From contig NZ_JACCAE010000001.1 in the NCBI RefSeq assembly GCF_013409205.1, positions 2,170,001 through 2,234,000 of the forward strand: a DNA stretch of 64,000 nt, given 5' to 3'. A model generated the notes under the pieces. That model did not search any database. It was not told the origin of the DNA and was given only the letters and a program-made list of their open reading frames with translations. A program made the position numbers and the translations under genes. The DNA is from Janibacter cremeus (GTDB lineage: Bacteria; Actinomycetota; Actinomycetes; Actinomycetales; Dermatophilaceae). This document shows positions 35,471 to 42,588 of the stretch, in pieces (position 1 is the first letter of the stretch; the number at the start of each line of letters is the position of its first letter).

Positions 35471-36379
35471 ATGGGCACGGAGGACATGGTTCGCCTCGAC
35501 GGCGGTACTTTCCGGATGGGCTCTCAGGAGTTCTACCCCGAAGAGGGGCCGGTGCATGAGCACACGGTGGCCGCCTTCGCCATCGACCGTCATGCCGTGA
35601 CCAACGCTGACTTCGCCGCCTTCGTGGCGGACACCGGCTACGTCACCGTCGCCGAGCGCGACATCGATCCCAATGACTTTCCCGGTGCGGTGGAGGACCT
35701 CGCCCCGGGCGGTCTCGTCTTCACGCCGACCGCGGGACCGGTGGATCTCAACGACTGGCGCCAGTGGTGGCGGTGGGTGCCGGGAGCCTCGTGGCGGGCC
35801 CCCGAGGGGCCCGGCTCGACGGTGGAGGGCAGATCGCGTCATCCGGTGGTGCAGGTGGCATTCGAGGACGCGGTCTCCTACGCCACCTGGGTGGGCAAGA
35901 GGCTGCCCACGGAGGCGGAGTTCGAGTACGCCGCGCAGGGTGGGCGTGACGACCAGCGCTTCGCGTGGGGGGATGATCCGTACCCGGGTGGGGTCCCCCG
36001 CGCTAACACCTGGCTGGGTCGGTTTCCGTACGAGCGGGTCGGCGACCACGGTGGTCGGACGGCGCCGGTGGGTTCCTACCCCCCGAACAGTTACGGACTG
36101 GTGGACATGATCGGCAATGTGTGGGAGTGGACGAGTGGTGTCTACACCGCTCGCCATGCCGCGGACGGCCGGGGCCCGAGCCATGACCCCACAACGGGCG
36201 GCGCCACGTGCTGTGGCGGCGGCGCACCGCCCATCTCGCCCGTTGCCGCGCTGCGGACGATCAAGGGGGGCTCATTCCTGTGCACCCCCGAGTACTGCTT
36301 TCGCTTCAGGCCGGCAGCGCGCTCGCCGCAGAGCGAGGACACGGCCACGGTGAACATCGGCTTTCGGTGTGCGCGCTGA
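35471..36379 (+). CDS. Formylglycine-generating enzyme (sulfatase-activating)
   Basis: 302 aa from the ATG at 35471; in-frame GTGs at 35459 and 35462 are possible. RLDGGTFRMGSQEFYPEEGPVH starts an FGE-sulfatase domain that runs to the end, with RLPTEAEFEYAA, GLVDMIGNVWEW and KGGSFLCTPEYCFRFR. Cys271 and Cys276 match the copper-binding pair of bacterial and human FGE, so this is an active-type copper enzyme, not a generic family member such as EgtB. It oxidises the Cys of a CxPxR motif to formylglycine in the cytoplasm. Its evident client, a CAPTR sulfatase, is encoded 640 bp downstream. Confidence 0.95.
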   Translation: MGTEDMVRLDGGTFRMGSQEFYPEEGPVHEHTVAAFAIDRHAVTNADFAAFVADTGYVTVAERDIDPNDFPGAVEDLAPGGLVFTPTAGPVDLNDWRQWWRWVPGASWRAPEGPGSTVEGRSRHPVVQVAFEDAVSYATWVGKRLPTEAEFEYAAQGGRDDQRFAWGDDPYPGGVPRANTWLGRFPYERVGDHGGRTAPVGSYPPNSYGLVDMIGNVWEWTSGVYTARHAADGRGPSHDPTTGGATCCGGGAPPISPVAALRTIKGGSFLCTPEYCFRFRPAARSPQSEDTATVNIGFRCAR

Positions 36380-36459
36380 GGCACTGCCTCGGACCTACCG
36401 GCTGAGTGGACCCGCAGCGGTCTCCGGTCCCCCTGCGGCGGGAGACCGCTGCGAGAGCG

Positions 36460-36837
36460 TCAGGTGAGAGCGGACGCCTTGAGGGCGTCGAATTCATCGC
36501 GGGTGATCGCGCCGGAGGAGAGTAGGGACTGGGCTCGCTCGATCTCCTCTGCCTTGGACGCGGATGCGTCTCCGGTGCTGCTCGCACGAGCAGGGTCCGG
36601 CATGACCTGCGCGTTCCGGGCAGCCATGGCGTCGCCACGGGTGATCAGGTAGAAGAGCACTCCCAGGAGAGGCAACAGAACGAGGAAGATCAGCCACACG
36701 GCCTTTGCCACACCGCTGAGGTCATGGTCGCGGAAGAGGTCGAAGACGACTGCTACGAAGACCCAGATGCTGGCCACCGCGACCCAAGCGAACAGAAACC
36801 AGAAGAAGAAGTCCCAGAAGTCCATGGTCGTGTCCAT
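36460..36837 (-). CDS. Small membrane protein with SHOCT domain
   Basis: 125 aa from the ATG at 36837; a second ATG at 36825 (MDFWDFFF) is equally plausible. Two hydrophobic helices (about 8-32 and 45-66) resemble the PLDc_N/phospholipase-D-leader type, and the C-terminus (EEIERAQSLLSSGAITRDEFDALKASAL) is a SHOCT motif. It is antisense-oriented between the FGE and sulfatase genes. SHOCT proteins are thought to mediate oligomerisation at the membrane; there is no evident link to sulfate chemistry. Confidence 0.82.
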   Translation of the reverse strand: MDTTMDFWDFFFWFLFAWVAVASIWVFVAVVFDLFRDHDLSGVAKAVWLIFLVLLPLLGVLFYLITRGDAMAARNAQVMPDPARASSTGDASASKAEEIERAQSLLSSGAITRDEFDALKASALT

Positions 36838-37018
36838 TTCCCGTCGGTGAGAGGGCACGAACGTGCCCCGTGCGGGAAACATAGGAGCAGCGTCGACGTC
36901 GAGGCATCGCGCAGATCGAGTGAAGGTTCGAGGAGTGGTCCCGGCTTCGTCCAAGAAGGGTGATGACGTGTTGTGGGCGCGGTGCCATCGTCACGGGATC
37001 GACGCCGAGAGGACCACC

Positions 37019-39394
37019 ATGACGAACCCAGCCGACCAACACGCGCGATCCACCTTGCCGATCCCGGATCGTCCGCCGATGAGGCACACGACGTACGACG
37101 CCAAGGACCCTGAGACCTCATACCCGCCGATCGAACCGCTGCTACCGCCGGTGGGCGCTCCCAACGTCCTTGTGGTGCTGCTGGACGACGTCGGATTCGG
37201 TGCGTCCAGCGCTTTCGGCGGGCCCTGCCACACGCCCGTCGCCGAACGGCTCGCCAGCGCCGGCCTGCGTTTCAACCGCTTCCACACCACGGCATTGTGC
37301 GCACCCACGCGCCAGGCGCTTCTCACTGGACGCAATCACCACTCGGTGGGGATGGGGAGCATCACGGAGACGGCGACCTCGGCACCCGGCAACAGCTCTG
37401 TTCGTCCGAACACGAAGGCCCCGCTGGCGATGACGTTGAAGCTCAACGGTTACTCCACAGCGCAGTTCGGCAAGTGCCACGAGGTTCCCGTGTGGCAGTC
37501 ATCGCCGATGGGCCCGTTCGATGCGTGGCCATCAGCGGGCGGTGGTTTCGAGACCTTCTACGGTTTCATCGGCGGCGAGAACAACCAGTACGACCCGGCT
37601 CTGTACAACGGCACCACGCCTGTGGAACCACCCGCCACGGCAGAGGAGGGGTACCACCTCACCGAGGACCTGGCGGACCGGGCCTGCGCCTGGGTGCGCC
37701 AACAAAAGGCGTTGATGCCGGACCGGCCCTTCTTCATGTACTTCGCTCCCGGGGCCACCCACGCCCCGCACCATGTTCCGCTGGAGTGGGCCGACAAGTA
37801 CGCCGGTCAGTTCGCGCAGGGATGGGACGCCCTGCGGGAGCAGACGCTCGCTCGCCAGAAGGAGCTCGGTGTGGTCCCCCAGGACGCAGTGCTCACGCCG
37901 CGGCACGACGAGATCCCGGCGTGGGACGACATGCCGGACGAGCTCAGGCCCGTCCTGGAGCGACAGATGGAGGTGTACGCAGGGTTCCTGGAGCACACCG
38001 ACCACCACGTGGGCCGGGTCGTCGACGCGATCGACGATCTCGGGGTCCTGGACAACACGATCATCTACTACATCGTCGGCGACAACGGCGCATCGGCCGA
38101 GGGCACGACGCAGGGCGCCTTCAACGAGATGGCCAACTTCAACGGCATGGCCGCCCTGGAGACTCCGGAGTTCATGGTCGCCAAGATGAACGAGTTCGGC
38201 ACGCCGAGTTCCTACAACCACTACGCGGTCGGCTGGGCCTGGGCGCTGAACTCACCCTTCCAATGGACCAAGCAGGTCGCGTCGCACTGGGGCGGCACCC
38301 GCAACGGGACGATCGTGCACTGGCCGGAGGGGATCGACGACCCGGGTGGGTTGCGCTCCCAATTCGCCCACGTCATCGATATCGCGCCCACGATCCTGGA
38401 GGCGGCCGGGTTGCCCGAGCCGACGAATGTCAACGGCGTGCAGCAGTCGCCCATGGAGGGCACGAGCATGCTCTACAGCTTCCGCGGTCAGGACGAGCCG
38501 GAGCGCCACGACCTGCAGTACTTCGAGATGTTCGCCAACCGGGGCGTCTACCACAAGGGGTGGAGCGCGGTCACCAAGCACCGCACCCCGTGGGTGATGG
38601 TGGGCGGCGATCTGCCGGCCTTCGACGATGACGTCTGGGAGCTGTACGACGGCAACGACGACTACAGCCAAGCGCGCAACCTGGCGGCCGAGCATCCGCA
38701 GATGCTGGCCAAGCTGCAACGACTCTGGCTCATCGAGGCGGTGAAGTACAACGTCCTGCCGATGGACGACCGCACCGCGGAGCGGCTCGTGCCTGAGAGC
38801 GCAGGGCGACCGACGTTGGTCCATGGAACCTCACAGTTGTTCTACCCCGGAATGGGACGCCTGTCGGAGAACAGCGTCATGAGCATCAAGAACAAGTCCT
38901 TCTCGGTGACCGCGGAGATCAGCGTGCCCGAGGGGAAGGCCGCACACGGCGTGCTCATCGCCCAGGGGGGCCGGTTCGGAGGATGGGCGCTCTACGCGCG
39001 GGAAGGGAAGGTGAAGTTCGTCTACAACGTCTTGGGGATCCACTCCTTTGCCGTGGAGGCCGAGGTGCTCATTCCTTCGGGCACGCACCAGGTCCGCATG
39101 GAGTTCGCCTACGACGGTGGGGGCCTCGCCAAGGGCGGTGATGTGACCCTGTACCACGACGGCACTGCGGTGGGATCCGGTCGGGTGGAGATGACGCAGC
39201 CGATGGTCTTCTCCGCGGACGAGACCACGGACATCGGGTACGAGTCCGGGACCACTGTCGCCGACGACTACACCAGCCGGACGAGTCACTTCACCGGCAA
39301 GCTCCACTGGGTGCAGATCGATCTGGGCCTCGATGACCACGATCACTACATTGACCCGGACGAGCGATTCCGGATCGCGATGGCGCAGCAATGA
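37019..39394 (+). CDS. Type I arylsulfatase (Cys-type)
   Basis: 791 aa from the ATG at 37019, with GAGAGG 7 bp upstream; the frame extends further upstream without conserved content. VLLDDVGFG gives the calcium-binding Asp pair, and ALCAPTRQALLTGRN is the sulfatase signature with Cys94 to be converted to formylglycine; GDNGAS completes the metal site. The C-terminal 180 residues form an extra beta-rich domain. There is no signal peptide, so the enzyme appears cytoplasmic, as for several large mycobacterial arylsulfatases. It hydrolyses sulfate esters, a route to sulfur scavenging. The FGE gene needed for activation is next to it. Confidence 0.95.
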   Translation: MTNPADQHARSTLPIPDRPPMRHTTYDAKDPETSYPPIEPLLPPVGAPNVLVVLLDDVGFGASSAFGGPCHTPVAERLASAGLRFNRFHTTALCAPTRQALLTGRNHHSVGMGSITETATSAPGNSSVRPNTKAPLAMTLKLNGYSTAQFGKCHEVPVWQSSPMGPFDAWPSAGGGFETFYGFIGGENNQYDPALYNGTTPVEPPATAEEGYHLTEDLADRACAWVRQQKALMPDRPFFMYFAPGATHAPHHVPLEWADKYAGQFAQGWDALREQTLARQKELGVVPQDAVLTPRHDEIPAWDDMPDELRPVLERQMEVYAGFLEHTDHHVGRVVDAIDDLGVLDNTIIYYIVGDNGASAEGTTQGAFNEMANFNGMAALETPEFMVAKMNEFGTPSSYNHYAVGWAWALNSPFQWTKQVASHWGGTRNGTIVHWPEGIDDPGGLRSQFAHVIDIAPTILEAAGLPEPTNVNGVQQSPMEGTSMLYSFRGQDEPERHDLQYFEMFANRGVYHKGWSAVTKHRTPWVMVGGDLPAFDDDVWELYDGNDDYSQARNLAAEHPQMLAKLQRLWLIEAVKYNVLPMDDRTAERLVPESAGRPTLVHGTSQLFYPGMGRLSENSVMSIKNKSFSVTAEISVPEGKAAHGVLIAQGGRFGGWALYAREGKVKFVYNVLGIHSFAVEAEVLIPSGTHQVRMEFAYDGGGLAKGGDVTLYHDGTAVGSGRVEMTQPMVFSADETTDIGYESGTTVADDYTSRTSHFTGKLHWVQIDLGLDDHDHYIDPDERFRIAMAQQ

Positions 39395-39450
39395 GATGGG
39401 GTGCGGCCTGCGATTCGGGATGAGGGCGGCTCTCTTGTATCGTGCTTCGC

Positions 39451-39537
39451 GGTGGCGTGTCCGAGCGGCCTAAGGAGAACGCCTCGAAAGCGTTTGTCGG
39501 TTGACGCCGACCGTGGGTTCAAATCCCACCGCCACCG
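39451..39537 (+). tRNA. tRNA-Ser(CGA)
   Basis: Acceptor arms GGTGGCG (39451-39457) and CGCCACC (39530-39536) pair. The anticodon stem AACGC/GCGTT encloses CTCGAAA, giving anticodon CGA at 39485-39487. A long variable arm and T-loop GGTTCAAATCC are present. CCA is not encoded. Confidence 0.97.
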
Positions 39538-39543
39538 CCCGAA

Positions 39544-39572
39544 GGCCCCGCCCGGTTGATCCGGGCGGGGCC
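39544..39572 (+). terminator. Hairpin after tRNA-Ser(CGA)
   Basis: A perfect 12-bp GC-rich stem (39544-39555 with 39561-39572) has a 5-nt loop, 6 bp after the tRNA. Confidence 0.75.
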
Positions 39573-39672
39573 CTCCGCATGTCTGGGCGTGCCCAGAAGG
39601 GACCCTCTGTGCAGGAGGGGCGAAATCCGTGGGGTGTCGGTTCCATAGGGTTCCCCGAGGGATCGGTCAGGA

Positions 39673-40173
39673 TCAGCAGTCGGGGACTGCGGCCTTGTCC
39701 ACGAGGCCATCGAACTGCGGGCCGAGGACGACATCGACACTCGTTCGGGTGCGCTCGTCGACCTTCCGGGCGAAGCTGCCGACGGTGTCGTCGACGAGAT
39801 CGGCGCCGCTCTTGCCCTGCTCCCCGTAGCGCAGCTCGCCCCGACCGGTCAGCTCGGCACGCTTGGGATCGTTGGCGACGGTCTTGACGACGAAACCTCG
39901 CTGGCGCAGCCCCTTGGCAACCTGCGCGGCCAGCCCGGCCCGGTTGGTCGCGTTGTAGACGTTGACCTCCACGTCTTTGGGGGCGAGGTCGCACGAGGTC
40001 GTGGTGGAACTCGTGGTGGGGGAGGCGCTGCGAGTGTCGTCGACCCGGAGGTAGGACAACGCGTACCACGCTGCGAAGAAGAGCATCAGGATGACGAGGC
40101 TGAAGGTGATGATCGACCGGCGGCTTCTCGCGCGGGTCTCGCTGGACTCTCCGTAGTGGTGCTTGTCGGTCAT
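39673..40173 (-). CDS. LytR_C domain membrane-anchored protein
   Basis: 166 aa from the ATG at 40173 (MTDKHHYGE). A basic stretch (RARSRRS) precedes one membrane helix (about 22-44). A Ser/Thr-rich linker and then a LytR_C domain (about 70-160) follow: VEVNVYNATNRAGLAAQVAKGLRQRGFVVKTVAND, ELRYGEQGKSGADLV and VDVVLGPQFDGL. It has no LCP catalytic domain. LytR_C alone is thought to bind wall polymers or partner LCP enzymes. It is one of three LytR_C proteins in the window (with 1-1059 and 48808-49731). Confidence 0.87.
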   Translation of the reverse strand: MTDKHHYGESSETRARSRRSIITFSLVILMLFFAAWYALSYLRVDDTRSASPTTSSTTTSCDLAPKDVEVNVYNATNRAGLAAQVAKGLRQRGFVVKTVANDPKRAELTGRGELRYGEQGKSGADLVDDTVGSFARKVDERTRTSVDVVLGPQFDGLVDKAAVPDC

Positions 40174-40383
40174 GGTCCGTCTTCCCGATCGCGGGGAGTG
40201 TTCCGACCGTGGCCCGGGCAGGGGCGGCTGTCGCCGACGGTCTGGAAGATCACCCGGACACGATATGAGGGGTGGTGTGGGTTGGCCGCACCGGCCCCGT
40301 GCTTGTGATCGACTCGTCACTCCTTCGGGACCTGGCCGTGGTCCCCACGCAGCTCGCCTCGATCACGACGAAGAGTGCTGGTA

Positions 40384-40848
40384 TCAGGAGGTCGGGACGG
40401 GTGGGCCGATGAAGAGGGCCGCGCCGGTGAGGACCGCGACTGCTGCGACGAGGACGAGGGCGGCCAAGCCTGGGCGGACCAGCGCGCCGGAGACGAGCTT
40501 CTCGAGGGCGGTGGCGGCCGCCCCCTTCGTCCGAAGGCGCCATGTGGTGCCGAGGTGGCCGTCGCGATCGAGCCAGCGCTCGGTCCACAGTGTCGCCAGC
40601 GGCGGGACGGCTGTGGCCAGGGCGATGAGGCCGCGCTTGGCAGCCCACCGCTGGTCGACCCACACGATGACCGTCACGAGCACGTACGCGATGAAGACCA
40701 CCCCGTGCAGCATCCCGCCGATACGCACACCCATCTGGGTGGTCTGGGTGACGTACTTCAGGAACATGCCGATGAGCAGCAGGGACCAGGTCACGGCCTC
40801 GGCGGTCGCGACCGTCACGAACAGGCGGCGGGGGGAAGGGAGGGGCAT
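40384..40848 (-). CDS. DUF3817 family membrane protein
   Basis: 154 aa from the ATG at 40848 (MPLPSPRRLF). ATAEAVTWSLLLIGMFLKYVTQTTQMGVRIGGMLHGVVFIAYVL is the DUF3817 signature, and four hydrophobic helices are seen (about 8-30, 44-64, 75-95 and 125-148). The family is common in actinobacteria and has no known role. It is divergent from tRNA-Ser(GGA). Confidence 0.83.
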   Translation of the reverse strand: MPLPSPRRLFVTVATAEAVTWSLLLIGMFLKYVTQTTQMGVRIGGMLHGVVFIAYVLVTVIVWVDQRWAAKRGLIALATAVPPLATLWTERWLDRDGHLGTTWRLRTKGAAATALEKLVSGALVRPGLAALVLVAAVAVLTGAALFIGPPVPTS

Positions 40849-40931
40849 GCTTCCATGGTCGCCGACAGGTGGCGAAGGTGGGTAATCGTCCCGATTTCGG
40901 GCACGCGGTTCGCTCGGGTAATCTCTCCCGC

Positions 40932-41019
40932 GGAGGATTCGCATAGTGGCCTAGTGCGCGCGCTTGGAAAGCGCGTTGAGTGAAAGCTCTCAGGGGTTCG
41001 AATCCCCTATCCTCCGCCA
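40932..41019 (+). tRNA. tRNA-Ser(GGA)
   Basis: Acceptor arms GGAGGAT (40932-40938) and ATCCTCC (41009-41015) pair. The anticodon stem CGCGC/GCGCG encloses TTGGAAA, giving GGA at 40966-40968. A long variable arm is present, and CCA is encoded at 41017-41019. Confidence 0.97.
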
Positions 41020-41022
41020 CTG

Positions 41023-41052
41023 CACGGCCCCGGTCCACGGATCGGGGCCGTG
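41023..41052 (+). terminator. Hairpin after tRNA-Ser(GGA)
   Basis: A perfect 10-bp stem CACGGCCCCG (41023-41032) with 41043-41052 has a 10-nt loop, directly after the tRNA. Confidence 0.7.
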
Positions 41053-41184
41053 TTCGTTGTCCGGGGCGAAGGCTTCGAGGGAGGGCACGCGTCCCTCGAG
41101 TCGGAAGGCGGGCTGTGCCGGGGGTGCTCGGGGGCGCAGGTCGCTCTGCGACGGTGATCCCCCGAGTGTGTAGACTTTGCGATC

Positions 41185-41278
41185 GGCACCCCGCGTGGTG
41201 GTACCTCACCGAACTCCCCCAGGGCAGGAATGCAGCAAGGGTAGGCGAGCTCTTCCAGGTGCGCGGGGTGTCCTTTTT
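41185..41278 (+). ncRNA. ffs: Signal recognition particle RNA (4.5S, small bacterial type)
   Basis: An 11-bp closing stem pairs GGCACCCCGCG (41185-41195) with CGCGGGGTGTC (about 41262-41272). Inside is the domain IV Ffh-binding hairpin with the asymmetric loop and CAGGAATGCAGCAAGGG apex (41220-41240 region). A T tract (41274-41278) follows the closing stem and would end transcription. The position between tRNA-Ser and dnaX is the usual one in actinobacteria. With Ffh it targets membrane and secreted proteins cotranslationally. Confidence 0.92.
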
Positions 41279-41411
41279 GTGCCCTGCGGGACCGGCAATC
41301 CGGGCCGGCGCAAACTTGCCCCCTCGTCTCGACTGGCGCGTGGCCCAGATCCGCTTAGCGTTGACTCCAGAGCGACCGTGACCGCGGTCGCCTCCGCGAA
41401 GGAGGAGCTCC

Positions 41412-42299
41412 ATGGACAACCAGTGGATCTGGATCATCGTCGCTGTCATCGTCGTCTTGGTGCTCGTCGCCCTGGTGGGCATGCTCGTCAAGGGCGCCAA
41501 GCAGAAGAAGATCGAACACGACCGCGCCGAGGCCGATCGGATGCGTGCCGAGGCGGTCGAGCGGGAGCGGGACGTGCGTAGTAGGGAGGCCGACGCCCGG
41601 GCGAGTGACGCCGATGCCCGCGCCGCGCGGGCGGACGCAGAGCTCAGCGCCGCGGAGGCAGACCAGCAGGCGGCCGACGCCGAGCGCCGTCGCGTGGACG
41701 CCGAGCGCCTCGAGGACGATGCTCGGCTGAAGGCAGAGGACGCCGACCGTGAGAAGTTCGCTCACGAGGAGCAGCTGCGGGCTGCGGCCGCCAAGGACCC
41801 CGACACCCGGACGCAGGACGGCGCCCCGGTGGACGGTGGCCGTACGGACCAACGCGTCCACGGTGCCGGGACGGTCGCGGGCGGCGCGGGAGCCGTCGGC
41901 GCGGGTGGCGGCGCACACGCATCGTCGGAGGGCGGCTTCGCCGATCGTCCGGTCGAGCAGCGCGAGGACTTCGCATCCGAGGGGGCCGTCGGTCAGGAGG
42001 ACGGCCTCGGCTCGGACCGGCCGTTGGGTCGGGACGACGGTCTCGGCTCGGACGGCCAGCCGGGCCCTGACGAGGGCGTCGGTTCTGATCGTCCCGTCGA
42101 CCAGCCCGGCACCGTGGGTGGTGACGGCCTCGAGCGCGATCGTGGCCTCGGCGCCGACCCCGGCGAAGCGGGTCGAGATCACCTCGCCGCAGAGTCGCGG
42201 CCGGACGGCCCGCAGCACGCGAAGCGCGAGGGTCTGATGGACAAGGTCCGCGACAAGGTCGACGAGGCGCGTGGTCGTGACGACGACCCACGCGTCTGA
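41412..42299 (+). CDS. Membrane-anchored coiled-coil and Gly/Asp-rich protein, hypothetical
   Basis: 295 aa, with GGAG upstream of the ATG. One N-terminal membrane helix (about 6-27) precedes a long charged coiled coil rich in Ala, Asp, Glu and Arg (about 30-130), which contains short quasi-repeats such as READARASDADARAARADAE. The rest is a disordered Gly/Asp-rich region with repeated GLGSDRP-like units (about 195-235) and ends in a charged helix (MDKVRDKVDEARGRDDD). No family was recognised with certainty. The build suggests a scaffold on the cytoplasmic or outer face of the membrane. Confidence 0.75.
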   Translation: MDNQWIWIIVAVIVVLVLVALVGMLVKGAKQKKIEHDRAEADRMRAEAVERERDVRSREADARASDADARAARADAELSAAEADQQAADAERRRVDAERLEDDARLKAEDADREKFAHEEQLRAAAAKDPDTRTQDGAPVDGGRTDQRVHGAGTVAGGAGAVGAGGGAHASSEGGFADRPVEQREDFASEGAVGQEDGLGSDRPLGRDDGLGSDGQPGPDEGVGSDRPVDQPGTVGGDGLERDRGLGADPGEAGRDHLAAESRPDGPQHAKREGLMDKVRDKVDEARGRDDDPRV

Positions 42300-42373
42300 C
42301 ACGTCCACGAGCGGGCCCGCCGCCCCGCCCGGGGTGGCGGGCCCGGTTCGGTCCGCAACCGCGAAGGGGTTTC

Positions 42374-42521
42374 GTGAAGATCGCCATCATCCTCGGCGGC
42401 ACCCGTCCCGGCCGGTTCGGACGTGCTCTTCCCGGAGTGCGGGCGCCGCCCCAACGAGATGCGCAACCTGCTCGCCCAGCTGAGGAAGGTCACCGAGGCG
42501 ACCGACTCCCTTCGTCCCTGA
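42374..42521 (+). pseudogene. Probable remnant: NAD(P)H-dependent FMN reductase start joined to another frame
   Basis: GTG at 42374, after GAAGGGG, encodes MKIAIILGGTRPGRFG, the typical flavin-binding N-terminus of NADPH-dependent FMN reductases. At 42419-42422 the coherent reading moves to another frame, giving DVLFPECGRRPNEMRNLL and ending at TGA 42519-42521. Only about 50 codons remain against about 190 in the family, and the second part does not look like the C-terminus of that family. It therefore appears to be a deletion scar joining two gene ends. A random ORF cannot be excluded. Confidence 0.4.
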
Positions 42522-42588
42522 CCTGGCCGTCCACAGCCGGCCCCGGCTCAAGGGGCCGGCTGTCGGGGACCGCAAGTAGGGTCGTGCC

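Noticed and set aside
35354..39537. Possible integrative element using tRNA-Ser(CGA) as attachment site
   Set aside because: No copy of the tRNA 3' end was found at the other edge of the FGE/sulfatase block, and there is no integrase gene.
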